Shown piece after piece: positions 1-6,970 of a stretch of 20,731 nt of DNA. The DNA comes from Oscillospiraceae bacterium (GTDB lineage: Bacteria > Bacillota_A > Clostridia > Oscillospirales > Oscillospiraceae). The stretch spans positions 1 to 20,731 of the forward strand of contig JAFQHF010000066.1 of the NCBI GenBank assembly GCA_017398105.1. Direction: 5' to 3'. The notes below the pieces were generated by a model. The model was not told where the DNA came from, did not search any database, and saw only the letters and a list, made by a program, of their open reading frames with translations. Within the stretch, counting starts at the first letter, position 1. Each line of letters starts with the position of its first letter. The position numbers and the translations under genes are program-made.

Positions 1-74
1 GCGGGTGTAGTTCAATGGTAGAACACCAGCCTTCCAAGCTGGATACGCGGGTCCGATTCCCGTCACCCGCTCCA
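1..74 (+). tRNA. tRNA-Gly (anticodon TCC)
   Basis: A complete cloverleaf is visible. The acceptor arm GCGGGTG pairs with CACCCGC, the anticodon stem CCAGC/GCTGG carries the loop CTTCCAA (anticodon TCC), and the T arm holds GTCCGATTC. The 3' CCA is encoded. The gene begins at the first base of the window, so its promoter and any earlier tRNAs lie outside. It is the first of three closely spaced tRNAs that end in one terminator, so they are probably one transcript. Confidence 0.97.
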
Positions 75-81
75 TAGAAAT

Positions 82-158
82 GCGCCAGTAGCTCAGCTGG
101 ATAGAGCAACTGCCTTCTAAGCAGTAGGTCAGGGGTTCGAGTCCCTTCTGGCGTGCCA
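82..158 (+). tRNA. tRNA-Arg (anticodon TCT)
   Basis: Acceptor GCGCCAG pairs with CTGGCGT (first pair G-U), followed by a G discriminator and encoded CCA. The anticodon stem ACTGC/GCAGT encloses the loop CTTCTAA, giving anticodon TCT (Arg, AGA/AGG codons). The T loop GGTTCGAGTCC is canonical. It lies 7 nt after the tRNA-Gly and 32 nt before tRNA-His. Confidence 0.97.
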
Positions 159-190
159 AATTTCTCTCAAGGTTCAGCAAAACAGAATAT

Positions 191-268
191 GGTGGATATG
201 GCCTAGTCGGCTAAGGCGTCAGATTGTGGCTCTGAAGATCGTGGGTTCGAGTCCCATTATCCACCCCA
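191..268 (+). tRNA. tRNA-His (anticodon GTG)
   Basis: The anticodon stem TCAGA/TCTGA holds the loop TTGTGGC, anticodon GTG. The gene encodes the extra 5' G (G-1) typical of tRNA-His: the acceptor GGTGGATA pairs with TATCCACC, so G-1 faces C73. The CCA end is encoded. It is the last tRNA of the cluster and is followed directly by a terminator. Confidence 0.97.
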
Positions 269-269
269 T

Positions 270-302
270 AAAAGAGACACCCTTTGGGGTGTCTCTTTTT
301 TA
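270..302 (+). terminator. Rho-independent terminator of the tRNA cluster
   Basis: An almost perfect stem, AAAAGAGACACCC / GGGTGTCTCTTTT, with a TTTG loop, is followed by a T run. It starts 2 nt after the CCA of tRNA-His. The A/T flanks make it able to work in both directions. Confidence 0.93.
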
Positions 303-315
303 TGCAGACGAATGC

Positions 316-341
316 AGGGGAGGGTCTTGACCCTCCCCTAC
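316..341. repeat. Single-hairpin copy of the GTAGGG palindromic family
   Basis: An 11-base inverted repeat AGGGGAGGGTC / GACCCTCCCCT with almost no loop ends in TAC. Read on the minus strand it is GTAGGGGAGGGTC..., the same end motif as the composite elements elsewhere in the window. It appears to be a solo end without a partner. Confidence 0.8.
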
Positions 342-380
342 TAGCGTGTAACATCTAAAACTTAACGCAGTGGTGCGGGA

Positions 381-422
381 GCACCCCGAAGGCTCCCTTG
401 TGCAAAGGGAGGCTTTCGGTGC
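381..422. repeat. Palindromic repeat of the CTCCCTT-AAGGGAG type
   Basis: A long hairpin: GCACC/GGTGC outside, CCGAAG/CTTTCGG in the middle, and CTCCCTT/AAGGGAG inside with a GTGC-type loop. The core GGCTCCCTTGTGCAAAGGGAGG closely matches the core of the repeat at 20646-20696, so this is a second dispersed repeat type. It lies in a gene-free gap. Confidence 0.75.
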
Positions 423-452
423 AGTGCAAATCGGTAAACTTGTACGATAAAC

Positions 453-540
453 TATACTTTTTTAACAGTCTGAGTCCGTAGGACAGTGGACTGTTCTGCG
501 AAAAAAGTCCCGCATCTGCTTCGGGATGTCTTTTTTTTGC
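453..540 (+). ncRNA. Possible small RNA with its own terminator
   Basis: No gene lies between the tRNA terminator (302) and the sigma gene (672), yet a second terminator sits at 506-538. In front of it is a hairpin, AACAGTC/GACTGTT (464-470/489-495) with inner GTCC/GGAC. A TATACT box at 453-458 would start transcription close to 464. Together these would give a transcript of about 75 nt. I found no convincing -35 box and do not recognise the RNA. Confidence 0.35.
506..538 (+). terminator. Rho-independent terminator
   Basis: The stem TCCCG/CGGGA is extended by an A6 run pairing with the downstream T tract; TGTC and eight T follow. It lies 134 nt before the sigma factor start. It either ends a small RNA (see 453-540) or insulates the sigma operon from upstream reading. 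Confidence 0.75.
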
Positions 541-573
541 ATCAACAGCAGAAACAGGCGTTCTTTTCCTTCG

Positions 574-602
574 TTGCTTTTTCTTTCAAAAAAACATAAA
601 AT
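574..602 (+). promoter_or_regulatory. Vegetative-type promoter for the ECF sigma operon
   Basis: TTGCTT (574-579), a 17-nt spacer and TAAAAT (597-602) resemble a SigA promoter. Expected transcription start is about 609, leaving a leader of about 60 nt before the GTG start at 672. It overlaps the start of a second, ECF-type candidate at 607-637. Confidence 0.5.
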
Positions 603-606
603 AGCT

Positions 607-637
607 GTGACCTTTCCAATCCAAAATCCCTCTTACA
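607..637 (+). promoter_or_regulatory. Candidate ECF-type (self-activated) promoter
   Basis: GTGACCTTT (607-615) followed after about 14-15 nt by CTCTTACA (630-637) has the look of an ECF -35 (with the AAC/GACC core) and -10 pair directly upstream of an ECF gene. ECF factors often transcribe their own operon. The match is by eye and there is only one copy in the window. Confidence 0.4.
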
Positions 638-671
638 GGGTGAGAACCAATAACAAGGAGGTGAACCCCAA

Positions 672-1226
672 GTGGAAGATGCAAAGATCATCGAGCTGTA
701 TTTTGCCAGAAATGAAGATGCCATTTGTCAGACGGATGCCGTTTATGGCCGAAGGCTCTTTTCCCTGGCGGACAGGATTCTGCACAATGCCCAGGATTCC
801 GAGGAAACCGTAAGCGATACCTACCTGAAAACCTGGGAGACCATTCCCCCGAAAAGGCCCTCGTATTTCTATGCGTACCTTGCCAAAATTTGCAGACATT
901 TCGCTCTGGGTAAATTGGACTGGAAGGCAGCAGCCAAACGAAAGGCAGAAGTGGTTTCCCTGACAGCGGAAATGGCACTGTGCATCCCGGATCAGCGAAG
1001 AGAAGCGGAAGTATCCGCCAGAGAGATCGGCAGCGCAATGAATGCATTCCTGGAGCGCATTCCCCAGGAAAGCCGCGTGATCTTCCTGCGGCGCTACTGG
1101 TTCTGCGACACCATTGCGGAAATTGCGGAACGCTATGGCATCAGCGAAAGCAAGGTAAAAATGCAGCTTCACAGGACCCGGACACAATTGGCAGACTTCT
1201 TGCGTAAGGAGGGAATCACAGTATGA
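672..1226 (+). CDS. ECF-type RNA polymerase sigma factor
   Basis: The 184-residue protein has the size and layout of an extracytoplasmic-function sigma-70 factor: region 2 near residues 25-60 (EETVSDTYLKTWETIPP, core-binding and -10 recognition) and region 4 near 124-182, with a helix-turn-helix IAEIAERYGISESKVKMQLH that reads the -35 box. Regions 1 and 3 are absent, as expected. The start is GTG at 672, chosen because AAGGAGGTGA (655-664) ends 7 nt before it. The stop overlaps the next gene by ATGA, so the two are translationally coupled. The neighbour is a one-pass membrane protein that probably holds this sigma factor inactive until an envelope signal arrives. The signal is unknown. Substitution by a non-ECF regulator is unlikely given both regions. 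Confidence 0.92.
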   Translation: MEDAKIIELYFARNEDAICQTDAVYGRRLFSLADRILHNAQDSEETVSDTYLKTWETIPPKRPSYFYAYLAKICRHFALGKLDWKAAAKRKAEVVSLTAEMALCIPDQRREAEVSAREIGSAMNAFLERIPQESRVIFLRRYWFCDTIAEIAERYGISESKVKMQLHRTRTQLADFLRKEGITV

Positions 1227-3076
1227 ACGGAAACGATCTGTTTCGCGGGCTGAACCATGTGGATGCAAAATTCATCGAGGAAGCGGAAACCGTCACACAT
1301 CTGCAGGGAGCAAAGAAAGTCCTGTCCCTGCGCCGACCGGTTCTGATCGCAGCTATCATTGCCATGCTGCTGATGCTGGTGGGCTGTGCAATTGTATATG
1401 TGCTGAGCATGAAGGAAATCCATATCGGTCAGCAGCAGACCTACCAGGATGTATTTGAATACGACCCGGATACCGGAGCGGCCATTGCCTATATTGGGCA
1501 GGAGCGCGTGACGGAAGAGGTGCTGACCCTGGCGGGTATTCAGGGCAGCCGGAACTACAGGGCCGCCCAGGAATGGTTCGCATTCAAGCAGGAATATGAC
1601 CCGGATCATTCCATTATCATGGAACTGCAAAATACGAAATCTATTCCGGAATTCCCGGCAGAATATGCTTCCTACAATCTCTATACCCAGGAGATGAAGG
1701 ACAAACTGGATGAGATCGTTAAAAAATACGATCTGAAGCTGATCGGCAGGACAGTACCCTTCCGCACGGAGGAACTGGTCTGCAAGGCCCTGGGGCTGGA
1801 AAACATTCTGGTTCCCGGCAGCAACGCCGTTATGGAACTGGACTATGCCGGGTATCAGGAATGCGGCAATCTGAATATGGATTTCAAGGTCATCATCCCG
1901 GAGGATGCGGAACATGCCGCCCAGAAAACCAGCTGTCACATTTTCTATATGCACAAGGATGCCTTTACAGAGGATGTGATTTCCCTGAGCGAAATGGAAA
2001 CCTGGGAAGAATGGAATTACACCACAGCTTCCGGGGAAGAGGTTCTGATCTTCCGTTCCCCGGAGGACTGGCGGGGATTCCTTTTCTGTGATATGCCCAA
2101 CTATACCGTCACCCTGCGCTATACCTTTATCCACGAGCAGTATGGCAATGATGCAGACGGAAATATGTATGTTGACCGGGATATCATGACCGATCAGCAG
2201 ATCGAACGGCTGGCCGATACCATTGACTTTTCCATCGAGCCACAGCTGATTGACGGTTGGGAAAAACTTACTGATCAGGCCTCCGGCTCCGGTGAGGTGA
2301 TCGATGGCTATTCCATTGAACTGAAGTCCATTTATTCTGACGGCAACAATGCCCGGATCACCCTGGGAATCACAGCACCGGAAGGTGTGAACCTGCAGGA
2401 ATATAATAGCTGTCCCGTATCTCTTCAGCCCAGCAACCGCTGGGGATTCTTCGAGCAGACTTCAGACGGCTCCAGCAATGTTTCCGGCGGATATGGGGCA
2501 GAAGATGACGGTGACGGAAAGGCAAATACCCAAAATGTGGTTCTGGACTATTCCGCCGGAACGGAACAGATGCGCAATGGAGAAGTGCCGTTTGCGGAAG
2601 GAAAAATATGGAGCATTTACTGGCAGGATATTTATGCCGTGTATCTGAACGAACAGACCGACGAGCAGGAAAAACAGCTTCTGGCAGAAGGCACCTGGTC
2701 CATCGATGTGGTCTTTGAAAATGTGACTGTGGAGGAACTGGAACTGATCAGCGAACCGATTCCGGCGCAAGTGGCTTACGGCTGGGATTTCCAGGGAAAC
2801 GACGTGTACCAGGATACCATGATCACATCCATTATCCTGCGGCCCATGAGCGCCAGCATCCTCTGTGATCTGGAGCATGCAGCCCCGGACTTTTTGACAG
2901 TTGGCGACCGGTGCGTCTACGTGGTTATGAAAGATGGCAGCCAGGTTGCATTCCATGGTGATAGCGCAGGCTCCGGTATCCAGAATCTGCAGACAGATAC
3001 CCCCATCGATCTGGAACAGGTCAGTTATCTGCTGCTTCCCGATGGAACAAAGCTGACGGCACCGACGGCTCCATAA
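1223..3076 (+). CDS. Membrane-anchored anti-sigma-like protein (DUF4179-like)
   Basis: 617 residues: a short cytoplasmic N-terminus (1-38, beginning NDLFRGLNHVDAKFIEEAE), one transmembrane helix at about 39-60 (VLIAAIIAMLLMLVGCAIVY), and a large extracytoplasmic part. This is the arrangement of clostridial DUF4179-type partners of ECF sigma factors. I see no zinc-binding HxxxCxxC anti-sigma motif, so the N-terminus would bind the sigma factor by another route. The segment around 360-390 (DGYSIELKSIYSDGNNARIT) and the C-terminal part resemble the beta-rich extracellular repeats of that family. ATG at 1223 overlaps the sigma stop (ATGA); GGAGGG at 1208-1213 is its ribosome binding site. A terminator follows at 3094. 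The anti-sigma role is inferred from position and topology; the ligand is unknown. Confidence 0.65.
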   Translation: MNGNDLFRGLNHVDAKFIEEAETVTHLQGAKKVLSLRRPVLIAAIIAMLLMLVGCAIVYVLSMKEIHIGQQQTYQDVFEYDPDTGAAIAYIGQERVTEEVLTLAGIQGSRNYRAAQEWFAFKQEYDPDHSIIMELQNTKSIPEFPAEYASYNLYTQEMKDKLDEIVKKYDLKLIGRTVPFRTEELVCKALGLENILVPGSNAVMELDYAGYQECGNLNMDFKVIIPEDAEHAAQKTSCHIFYMHKDAFTEDVISLSEMETWEEWNYTTASGEEVLIFRSPEDWRGFLFCDMPNYTVTLRYTFIHEQYGNDADGNMYVDRDIMTDQQIERLADTIDFSIEPQLIDGWEKLTDQASGSGEVIDGYSIELKSIYSDGNNARITLGITAPEGVNLQEYNSCPVSLQPSNRWGFFEQTSDGSSNVSGGYGAEDDGDGKANTQNVVLDYSAGTEQMRNGEVPFAEGKIWSIYWQDIYAVYLNEQTDEQEKQLLAEGTWSIDVVFENVTVEELELISEPIPAQVAYGWDFQGNDVYQDTMITSIILRPMSASILCDLEHAAPDFLTVGDRCVYVVMKDGSQVAFHGDSAGSGIQNLQTDTPIDLEQVSYLLLPDGTKLTAPTAP

Positions 3077-3093
3077 GCCGAAATCCCGGAACA

Positions 3094-3125
3094 GGGAGGG
3101 CAGGGAAACCGCCCTCCCGTTTTTC
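3094..3125 (+). terminator. Rho-independent terminator of the sigma/anti-sigma operon
   Basis: Stem GGGAGGGC/GCCCTCCC with a 9-nt loop, followed by GTTTTT. It lies 17 nt after the anti-sigma stop and between convergent genes. Confidence 0.85.
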
Positions 3126-3237
3126 CATTTTGTCTGAATTTTCCGCTGTTTTTTACAACCTTCTCAACATCTTGTGATTTTCCGGGAAATTTACGCACTG
3201 CATCTTGTGTTTCGACAGCATTTGCAGCCGGGCCATG

Positions 3238-5139
3238 CTATGATGCAGGCGGGCTTAGGGGGCGCAGACGGATCACTGCCGCCGTTGCATCGTCCTCTCC
3301 GCTTCCGCAGCCCCTCTCCAAGAAATTCGCCGCCAGCTCCCCAGGCGGCATGTCCGGAGAAAGATCAGACAGGCGCAGGACACCCTCTCCGTCCACGCCG
3401 TCGCTGAGTAAAATCAGCACCTCTCCCCGACGAAGGGACAGCTTCTTCGCCGCGCACGGGTCCTCCTGTACCGAGATCCCCGGCGGCGGTGTGGCTGTCC
3501 CGATTTTTTCTGCCCCGGTGCGGCTTAAAAGAAAGCTGGGCGCCGCGCCCCATTTGTAAATGTGCACATGGCCCGTGTCCAGCTGTATCCGGGCCAGATC
3601 CACCGTCACTGCCCCGGCGCTGCCCCGCAGTGCCAGCAGGCTGTTCAGGGAACCCAGCGCATATTCCGCCGGGAATCCTGCCGTGAGCATCTGCTTTAAC
3701 AGCCTCGCGGCGCTGTGCGCCTCCTGGGCCGCCCCCAGTCCGGTGCCCATACCGTCGCACAGCACCACATAATACGCGCACTCTCCCCCGGAAAAGGCCA
3801 TACACCGGTCGCCGTTGGCCCGCTGCTTTCCCCGGGACCGGGCGGAGACCTCCATGCGAAAGGCTATGACCCCCCGCTGGGCGCCCCGGGGCAGCTTATC
3901 CGCCAGCGACTGCAGATACCCGCCCAGAAACCGGTACTGCTGCACCAGGGCGGCTCTGTATTCCGCCTGCCGTTTACTGTCTGCCGTCATCCGCTTCCAC
4001 TGCTCCCGGGCCTGCCGCAGCTCTGAAATCAGGCGGCCCTGTCGGGCACAGTCAGCCTCCAGAGGGTCCCGGAGCAGCTCCGGGACCAGGGAATCCCGCT
4101 GGACGCAGCCGCTTCTCGCCGGACAGCCGCTGCAGGCCCGCTGCCGAACCTTGTCCAGCAGCGCCCCCTCATCCACCACCGGCTCCGGGATTTCCAGAAT
4201 CAGCTGCTGCATGGCATTCAAAACCCCGGCTCCCAGCTCCAGCCTCACCTGGGCGGCACCGGTTTCTCCCCGGCGGCGGGTGACCGATGGCCGGGGCGGC
4301 AGCAGCACCCCGCACAGGCCGCCCACCGTTACCCCCATCAGCGGCACAAGATCCCAGATGCCGCAGGCAGCGCACACCGCCAGACAGGAAAATCCCGGAG
4401 CGGCATAATGCTGCCATTTTTTGTCAAAGGGGATCATCTTCACAAACCAGGCCAGGCAGAGCACCGCCGTCATGGGAACCGCCGTTACCTGGGCCAGATC
4501 CATCCCCAAGCCCGCCAGCGCCGCTGCGGGAAAGGCCGCGCCCACCGCCATGAGACCGGAGGCGATGCAGCCCAGGTTCCAATGCTTTCCCACTGTCACC
4601 TGAGCCAGAGCCAGCACCGCCACGCCGCCCACCACCCAATCCGTCACCGTATCCCGGCATCGGCCGGCCTGGGTGAACAGCACGCCGCTGAAAAAGGTCA
4701 GGGCAATGCGCAGGACATACACCGCCGGCGGCAGCCGCTCCCCCAGGATCAGAAAGAAGGACAGTCCCGATACCGCTGTCAGAAAGGCAGCGATGGCCGG
4801 AATCATCAGCGGCTGCTCCCGGCTTTCCTCCCGCTTTCCCACCATCAGCGCCAGTACCCCCGCCACAGCGGACCAGACGATGCCCTGGTTCCCCGCCTGG
4901 CCCCAGAACGCAGGATACCCGACCATGGCCCCCAGGCTCATGACCAGAGTCCGCCAGCCTGTGGCCGCGCAGATCAGGCCCATGGCCAGAGGCAGGGGAT
5001 ATGCCCCCAGTCCTGCGGCGCTCATCAGGAATCCGCTGCCGCCATAGGCCATCACGGCCCCCGCTCCCCGTACCCTGGGGTCCAGTGCCAGCCGCTGCAA
5101 ATGCCTCTGCCCCCGGCGCAGATAGGTTTCCACCATCAT
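3238..5139 (-). CDS. spoIIE: Stage II sporulation protein E (SpoIIE), membrane PP2C phosphatase
   Basis: 633 residues. Roughly 25-280 is a series of about eight to ten hydrophobic segments. 281-425 is a linker with a cysteine group CSGCPARSGC (336-345) as in SpoIIE. 426-628 is a PP2C/SpoIIE phosphatase with metal motifs GD (443-444), DGMGTG (462-467), LLSDGV (577-582) and DDAT (616-619). In Bacillus, SpoIIE dephosphorylates the anti-anti-sigma SpoIIAA in the forespore and so releases SigmaF. The Bacillus protein is about 827 residues, so this is a compact version. The start is one of two adjacent ATGs (5139 or 5136); the ribosome site is poor (AAAGGC about 13 nt upstream). A 7-bp inverted repeat at 5166-5184 lies in its leader. 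The gene stands alone and converges with the sigma operon. It strongly suggests an endospore former. Confidence 0.93.
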   Translation of the reverse strand: MMVETYLRRGQRHLQRLALDPRVRGAGAVMAYGGSGFLMSAAGLGAYPLPLAMGLICAATGWRTLVMSLGAMVGYPAFWGQAGNQGIVWSAVAGVLALMVGKREESREQPLMIPAIAAFLTAVSGLSFFLILGERLPPAVYVLRIALTFFSGVLFTQAGRCRDTVTDWVVGGVAVLALAQVTVGKHWNLGCIASGLMAVGAAFPAAALAGLGMDLAQVTAVPMTAVLCLAWFVKMIPFDKKWQHYAAPGFSCLAVCAACGIWDLVPLMGVTVGGLCGVLLPPRPSVTRRRGETGAAQVRLELGAGVLNAMQQLILEIPEPVVDEGALLDKVRQRACSGCPARSGCVQRDSLVPELLRDPLEADCARQGRLISELRQAREQWKRMTADSKRQAEYRAALVQQYRFLGGYLQSLADKLPRGAQRGVIAFRMEVSARSRGKQRANGDRCMAFSGGECAYYVVLCDGMGTGLGAAQEAHSAARLLKQMLTAGFPAEYALGSLNSLLALRGSAGAVTVDLARIQLDTGHVHIYKWGAAPSFLLSRTGAEKIGTATPPPGISVQEDPCAAKKLSLRRGEVLILLSDGVDGEGVLRLSDLSPDMPPGELAANFLERGCGSGEDDATAAVIRLRPLSPPAS

Positions 5140-5165
5140 TCGTACACCACTGCCTTTCGTAAAAG

Positions 5166-5184
5166 TGATAGGTGCATCCTATCA
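5166..5184. promoter_or_regulatory. Short perfect palindrome in the spoIIE leader
   Basis: TGATAGG-TGCAT-CCTATCA is a perfect 7-bp inverted repeat 27 nt upstream of spoIIE (minus strand). It could be an operator or a small leader hairpin. No clear -10/-35 pair for spoIIE was identified around it and it does not match the 0A box. Confidence 0.35.
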
Positions 5185-5231
5185 TGCCAGGAAAAATAAT
5201 GCTGTCGGATTGACAATGGCGCGAAAGATTC

Positions 5232-5260
5232 TTGCATCACAGGCAGCGCGGGTGTATAAT
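5232..5260 (+). promoter_or_regulatory. SigA-type promoter for the CYTH gene
   Basis: TTGCAT (5232-5237), 17-nt spacer, TATAAT (5255-5260). Expected start is about 5267, giving a leader of about 178 nt that contains the whole palindromic element at 5276-5411. It may also serve the exonuclease and aminotransferase downstream. Confidence 0.75.
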
Positions 5261-5275
5261 ATAGCTACATTACCC

Positions 5276-5411
5276 TGTAGGGGAGGGATTCATCCCTCCC
5301 TCAGTCTATCACATTTGCCCGACAGGAACAATTGGCAGATATTTGGCTTCTGCACAACACCTGCTGCTCAGGAATTGCAGGATTCAGGGAGGGATGAATC
5401 CCTCCCCTACA
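5276..5411. repeat. Composite palindromic element (GTAGGG family), in a 5' leader
   Basis: Left end GTAGGGGAGGGATTCATCCCTCCC and right end its near inverse (ending CCTCCCCTAC), about 80 nt apart. Each end can fold by itself (GGGAGGGAT/ATCCCTCCC), and the two ends can also pair with each other. The element sits between the promoter at 5232-5260 and the ribosome binding site at 5430, so it should be in the CYTH mRNA leader. Confidence 0.85.
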
Positions 5412-5444
5412 AAGTTCGTTTTCAAAATCAGGAGGAATCCATAT

Positions 5445-6017
5445 ATGGGAAAGGAATTTGAACTGAAATATCAGGCGGACGGGGCAAAAATCGCCGCCAT
5501 TCGGGAAAAATATGGGGCCTTTACCCCCATTTCCATGGAGACCACCTATTATGACACCCCGGACCTGAAGCTGGCCTTTCACCAGTGGACGCTGCGCCGC
5601 CGGATGGAAAACGGCATTTCCGTCTGCACCTTCAAGACGCCGCCGGAAAACGGTGTCCGGGGAGAATGGGAAACAGAAGGCAGCAATATCATGACCGCTG
5701 TCATGGAGCTGTGCCAAAAGGGCGCTCCCTGGGAGCTGATGCGCGCCACCGCCGGCGGTGTCCAGCCCCTTTGCGGCGCGAAATTCACCCGGCTGGCCGC
5801 CGCCCTGGAGCTTTCCGGCTGCACCGTGGAGCTGGCCCTGGACGAAGGCGTTTTCCTGGGCCGGGGAAAAGAGCAGCCCTTTGCCGAGGTGGAAGTGGAA
5901 CTGAAATCGGGCAGCCGGGAGGCAGCCGAAGCCTTCGCCCAGGCCCTTGCGGAAGATTTTTCCCTGGTGCCGGAGGAAAAAAGCAAGTTTGTCCGGGCTA
6001 TGGCCATGATTTTTTAA
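5445..6017 (+). CDS. CYTH-domain protein (triphosphate tunnel phosphatase family)
   Basis: 190 residues. The N-terminus has the CYTH signature ExExK as E4-F-E-L-K8. Further family features follow: YYDTPD (35-40), a basic LRRR strand (50-53), EVEVELK (148-154, acidic metal-binding strand) and a C-terminal EEKSKFVRA (177-185). These residues line the tunnel that binds an inorganic or nucleoside/thiamine triphosphate with divalent metal. Family members hydrolyse tripolyphosphate or thiamine triphosphate, or act as class IV adenylyl cyclases; the sequence alone does not decide. The ATG at 5445 is preferred over an upstream in-frame ATG because AGGAGG (5430-5435) is 9 nt away and the upstream region is repeat DNA. 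A composite repeat lies just after the stop. Confidence 0.85.
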   Translation: MGKEFELKYQADGAKIAAIREKYGAFTPISMETTYYDTPDLKLAFHQWTLRRRMENGISVCTFKTPPENGVRGEWETEGSNIMTAVMELCQKGAPWELMRATAGGVQPLCGAKFTRLAAALELSGCTVELALDEGVFLGRGKEQPFAEVEVELKSGSREAAEAFAQALAEDFSLVPEEKSKFVRAMAMIF

Positions 6018-6034
6018 AAAATCGGATATGTGCT

Positions 6035-6232
6035 GTAGGGCGGGGTCATGGGAATTATTGAATGATTGCCACCGGCAATCATCAGTATTGATAATTCGCT
6101 GCGCGGAGCACCACCCCGCCGACCAGGCCGAGAAATTGCCTTGGTAAATTACAGCGCATCCTGCTGCGAGCATCATCCGTCACACACAGTAATAATCGAT
6201 ACCGGATCGGCGGGGACATGTCCCCGCCCTAC
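6035..6232. repeat. Composite palindromic element, left copy flanking the exonuclease gene
   Basis: Begins GTAGGGCGGGGTCATG and ends CATGTCCCCGCCCTAC. The first ~94 bases (6035-6128), including the palindrome TGATTGCC-ACC-GGCAATCA, are repeated almost exactly in inverse orientation at 7074-7166, with about one difference. The remaining ~100 bases differ between the two copies. It occupies almost the whole gap between the CYTH gene and the exonuclease. Confidence 0.9.
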
Positions 6233-6274
6233 AGGTTTTCTTTTCATCCAAATACATACACAGGAGAACAAAAC

Positions 6275-6958
6275 ATGCCCAACGCGCTTTTTGAAAAATA
6301 CGACCGTCTGGTGCTCTTCGACACGGAAACCACAGGTCTTTTATACAGCCGGGATGAGATCATTGAATTCGCCGCGGTGGTGGTGGAGCTGCGCGATGGC
6401 GCCCCTGCTATCATTCAGGAATATGACGAGCTGGTGACCCTGTCCCCCGGCGGCTTTGTGCCCCCGAAAATCGAGCAGCTCACCGGCATCTCCACCCAGG
6501 ACATCCGGGAACGGGGCCTGCCCAAGACCCGGGTCTGCCGGGACATTGCGGAGATGATCCAGGGAAACACCCTGCTGCTGGCCTACAACGCCCATTTTGA
6601 CCTGAGCTTCCTGTTCTATATGCTGCTGCGGGACGGTGATCCTTCCATTCTGAAGGGAAAGGACAAGCTGGACCTGCTGACCGTCTACCGGGACCGGCAC
6701 CCCTATCCCCACAAGCTGTGCAGCGCCATCGAGCAGTACGGCCTGACAGGCAAGGTGGTCAACTCCCACCGGGCGGTGGACGATGTGATCGCCACCGTGG
6801 CCGTTATGGAGCAGATGGAGAAGGAAAAGGACGATTTGATGCGTTATGTCAACCTTTTCGGTTACAACCCCAAATACGGCATTGAAGGCAAGCCCATCGG
6901 CTCCGTGACCTACAAGCCCCAGCCCTATAATCCTAAGGGGCCGTTGTATGAAGTATAA
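6275..6958 (+). CDS. DnaQ-like 3'-5' exonuclease (DEDDh family)
   Basis: 227 residues with the three exonuclease motifs of the DEDDh group: ExoI FDTETTG (15-21; D16, E18), ExoII NAHFDLSFL (105-113; D109) and ExoIII HRAVDD (165-170; H165, D170). All five catalytic residues are present, so it should degrade DNA or RNA from the 3' end with two metal ions. It is a stand-alone exonuclease similar to the proofreading epsilon subunit, with a short extra C-terminal tail (about 185-227); its substrate is not evident. The ATG at 6275 was chosen for AGGAG at 6262-6266 (8-nt spacing); the longer in-frame opening upstream runs into repeat DNA. The gene is bracketed by inverted repeat copies at 6035-6232 and 6971-7166. 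Confidence 0.88.
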   Translation: MPNALFEKYDRLVLFDTETTGLLYSRDEIIEFAAVVVELRDGAPAIIQEYDELVTLSPGGFVPPKIEQLTGISTQDIRERGLPKTRVCRDIAEMIQGNTLLLAYNAHFDLSFLFYMLLRDGDPSILKGKDKLDLLTVYRDRHPYPHKLCSAIEQYGLTGKVVNSHRAVDDVIATVAVMEQMEKEKDDLMRYVNLFGYNPKYGIEGKPIGSVTYKPQPYNPKGPLYEV

Positions 6959-6970
6959 GTAAGAAAAACT

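Noticed and set aside
3211..3217. TTCGACA, an exact match to the Spo0A box (inverse TGTCGAA)
   Set aside because: It lies downstream of spoIIE, not at a promoter, and a single 7-mer is expected by chance in 20 kb.
5210..5260. TTGACA at 5210 as the -35 of the CYTH promoter
   Set aside because: It is 39 nt from the TATAAT; TTGCAT at 5232 with a 17-nt spacer is the better partner.
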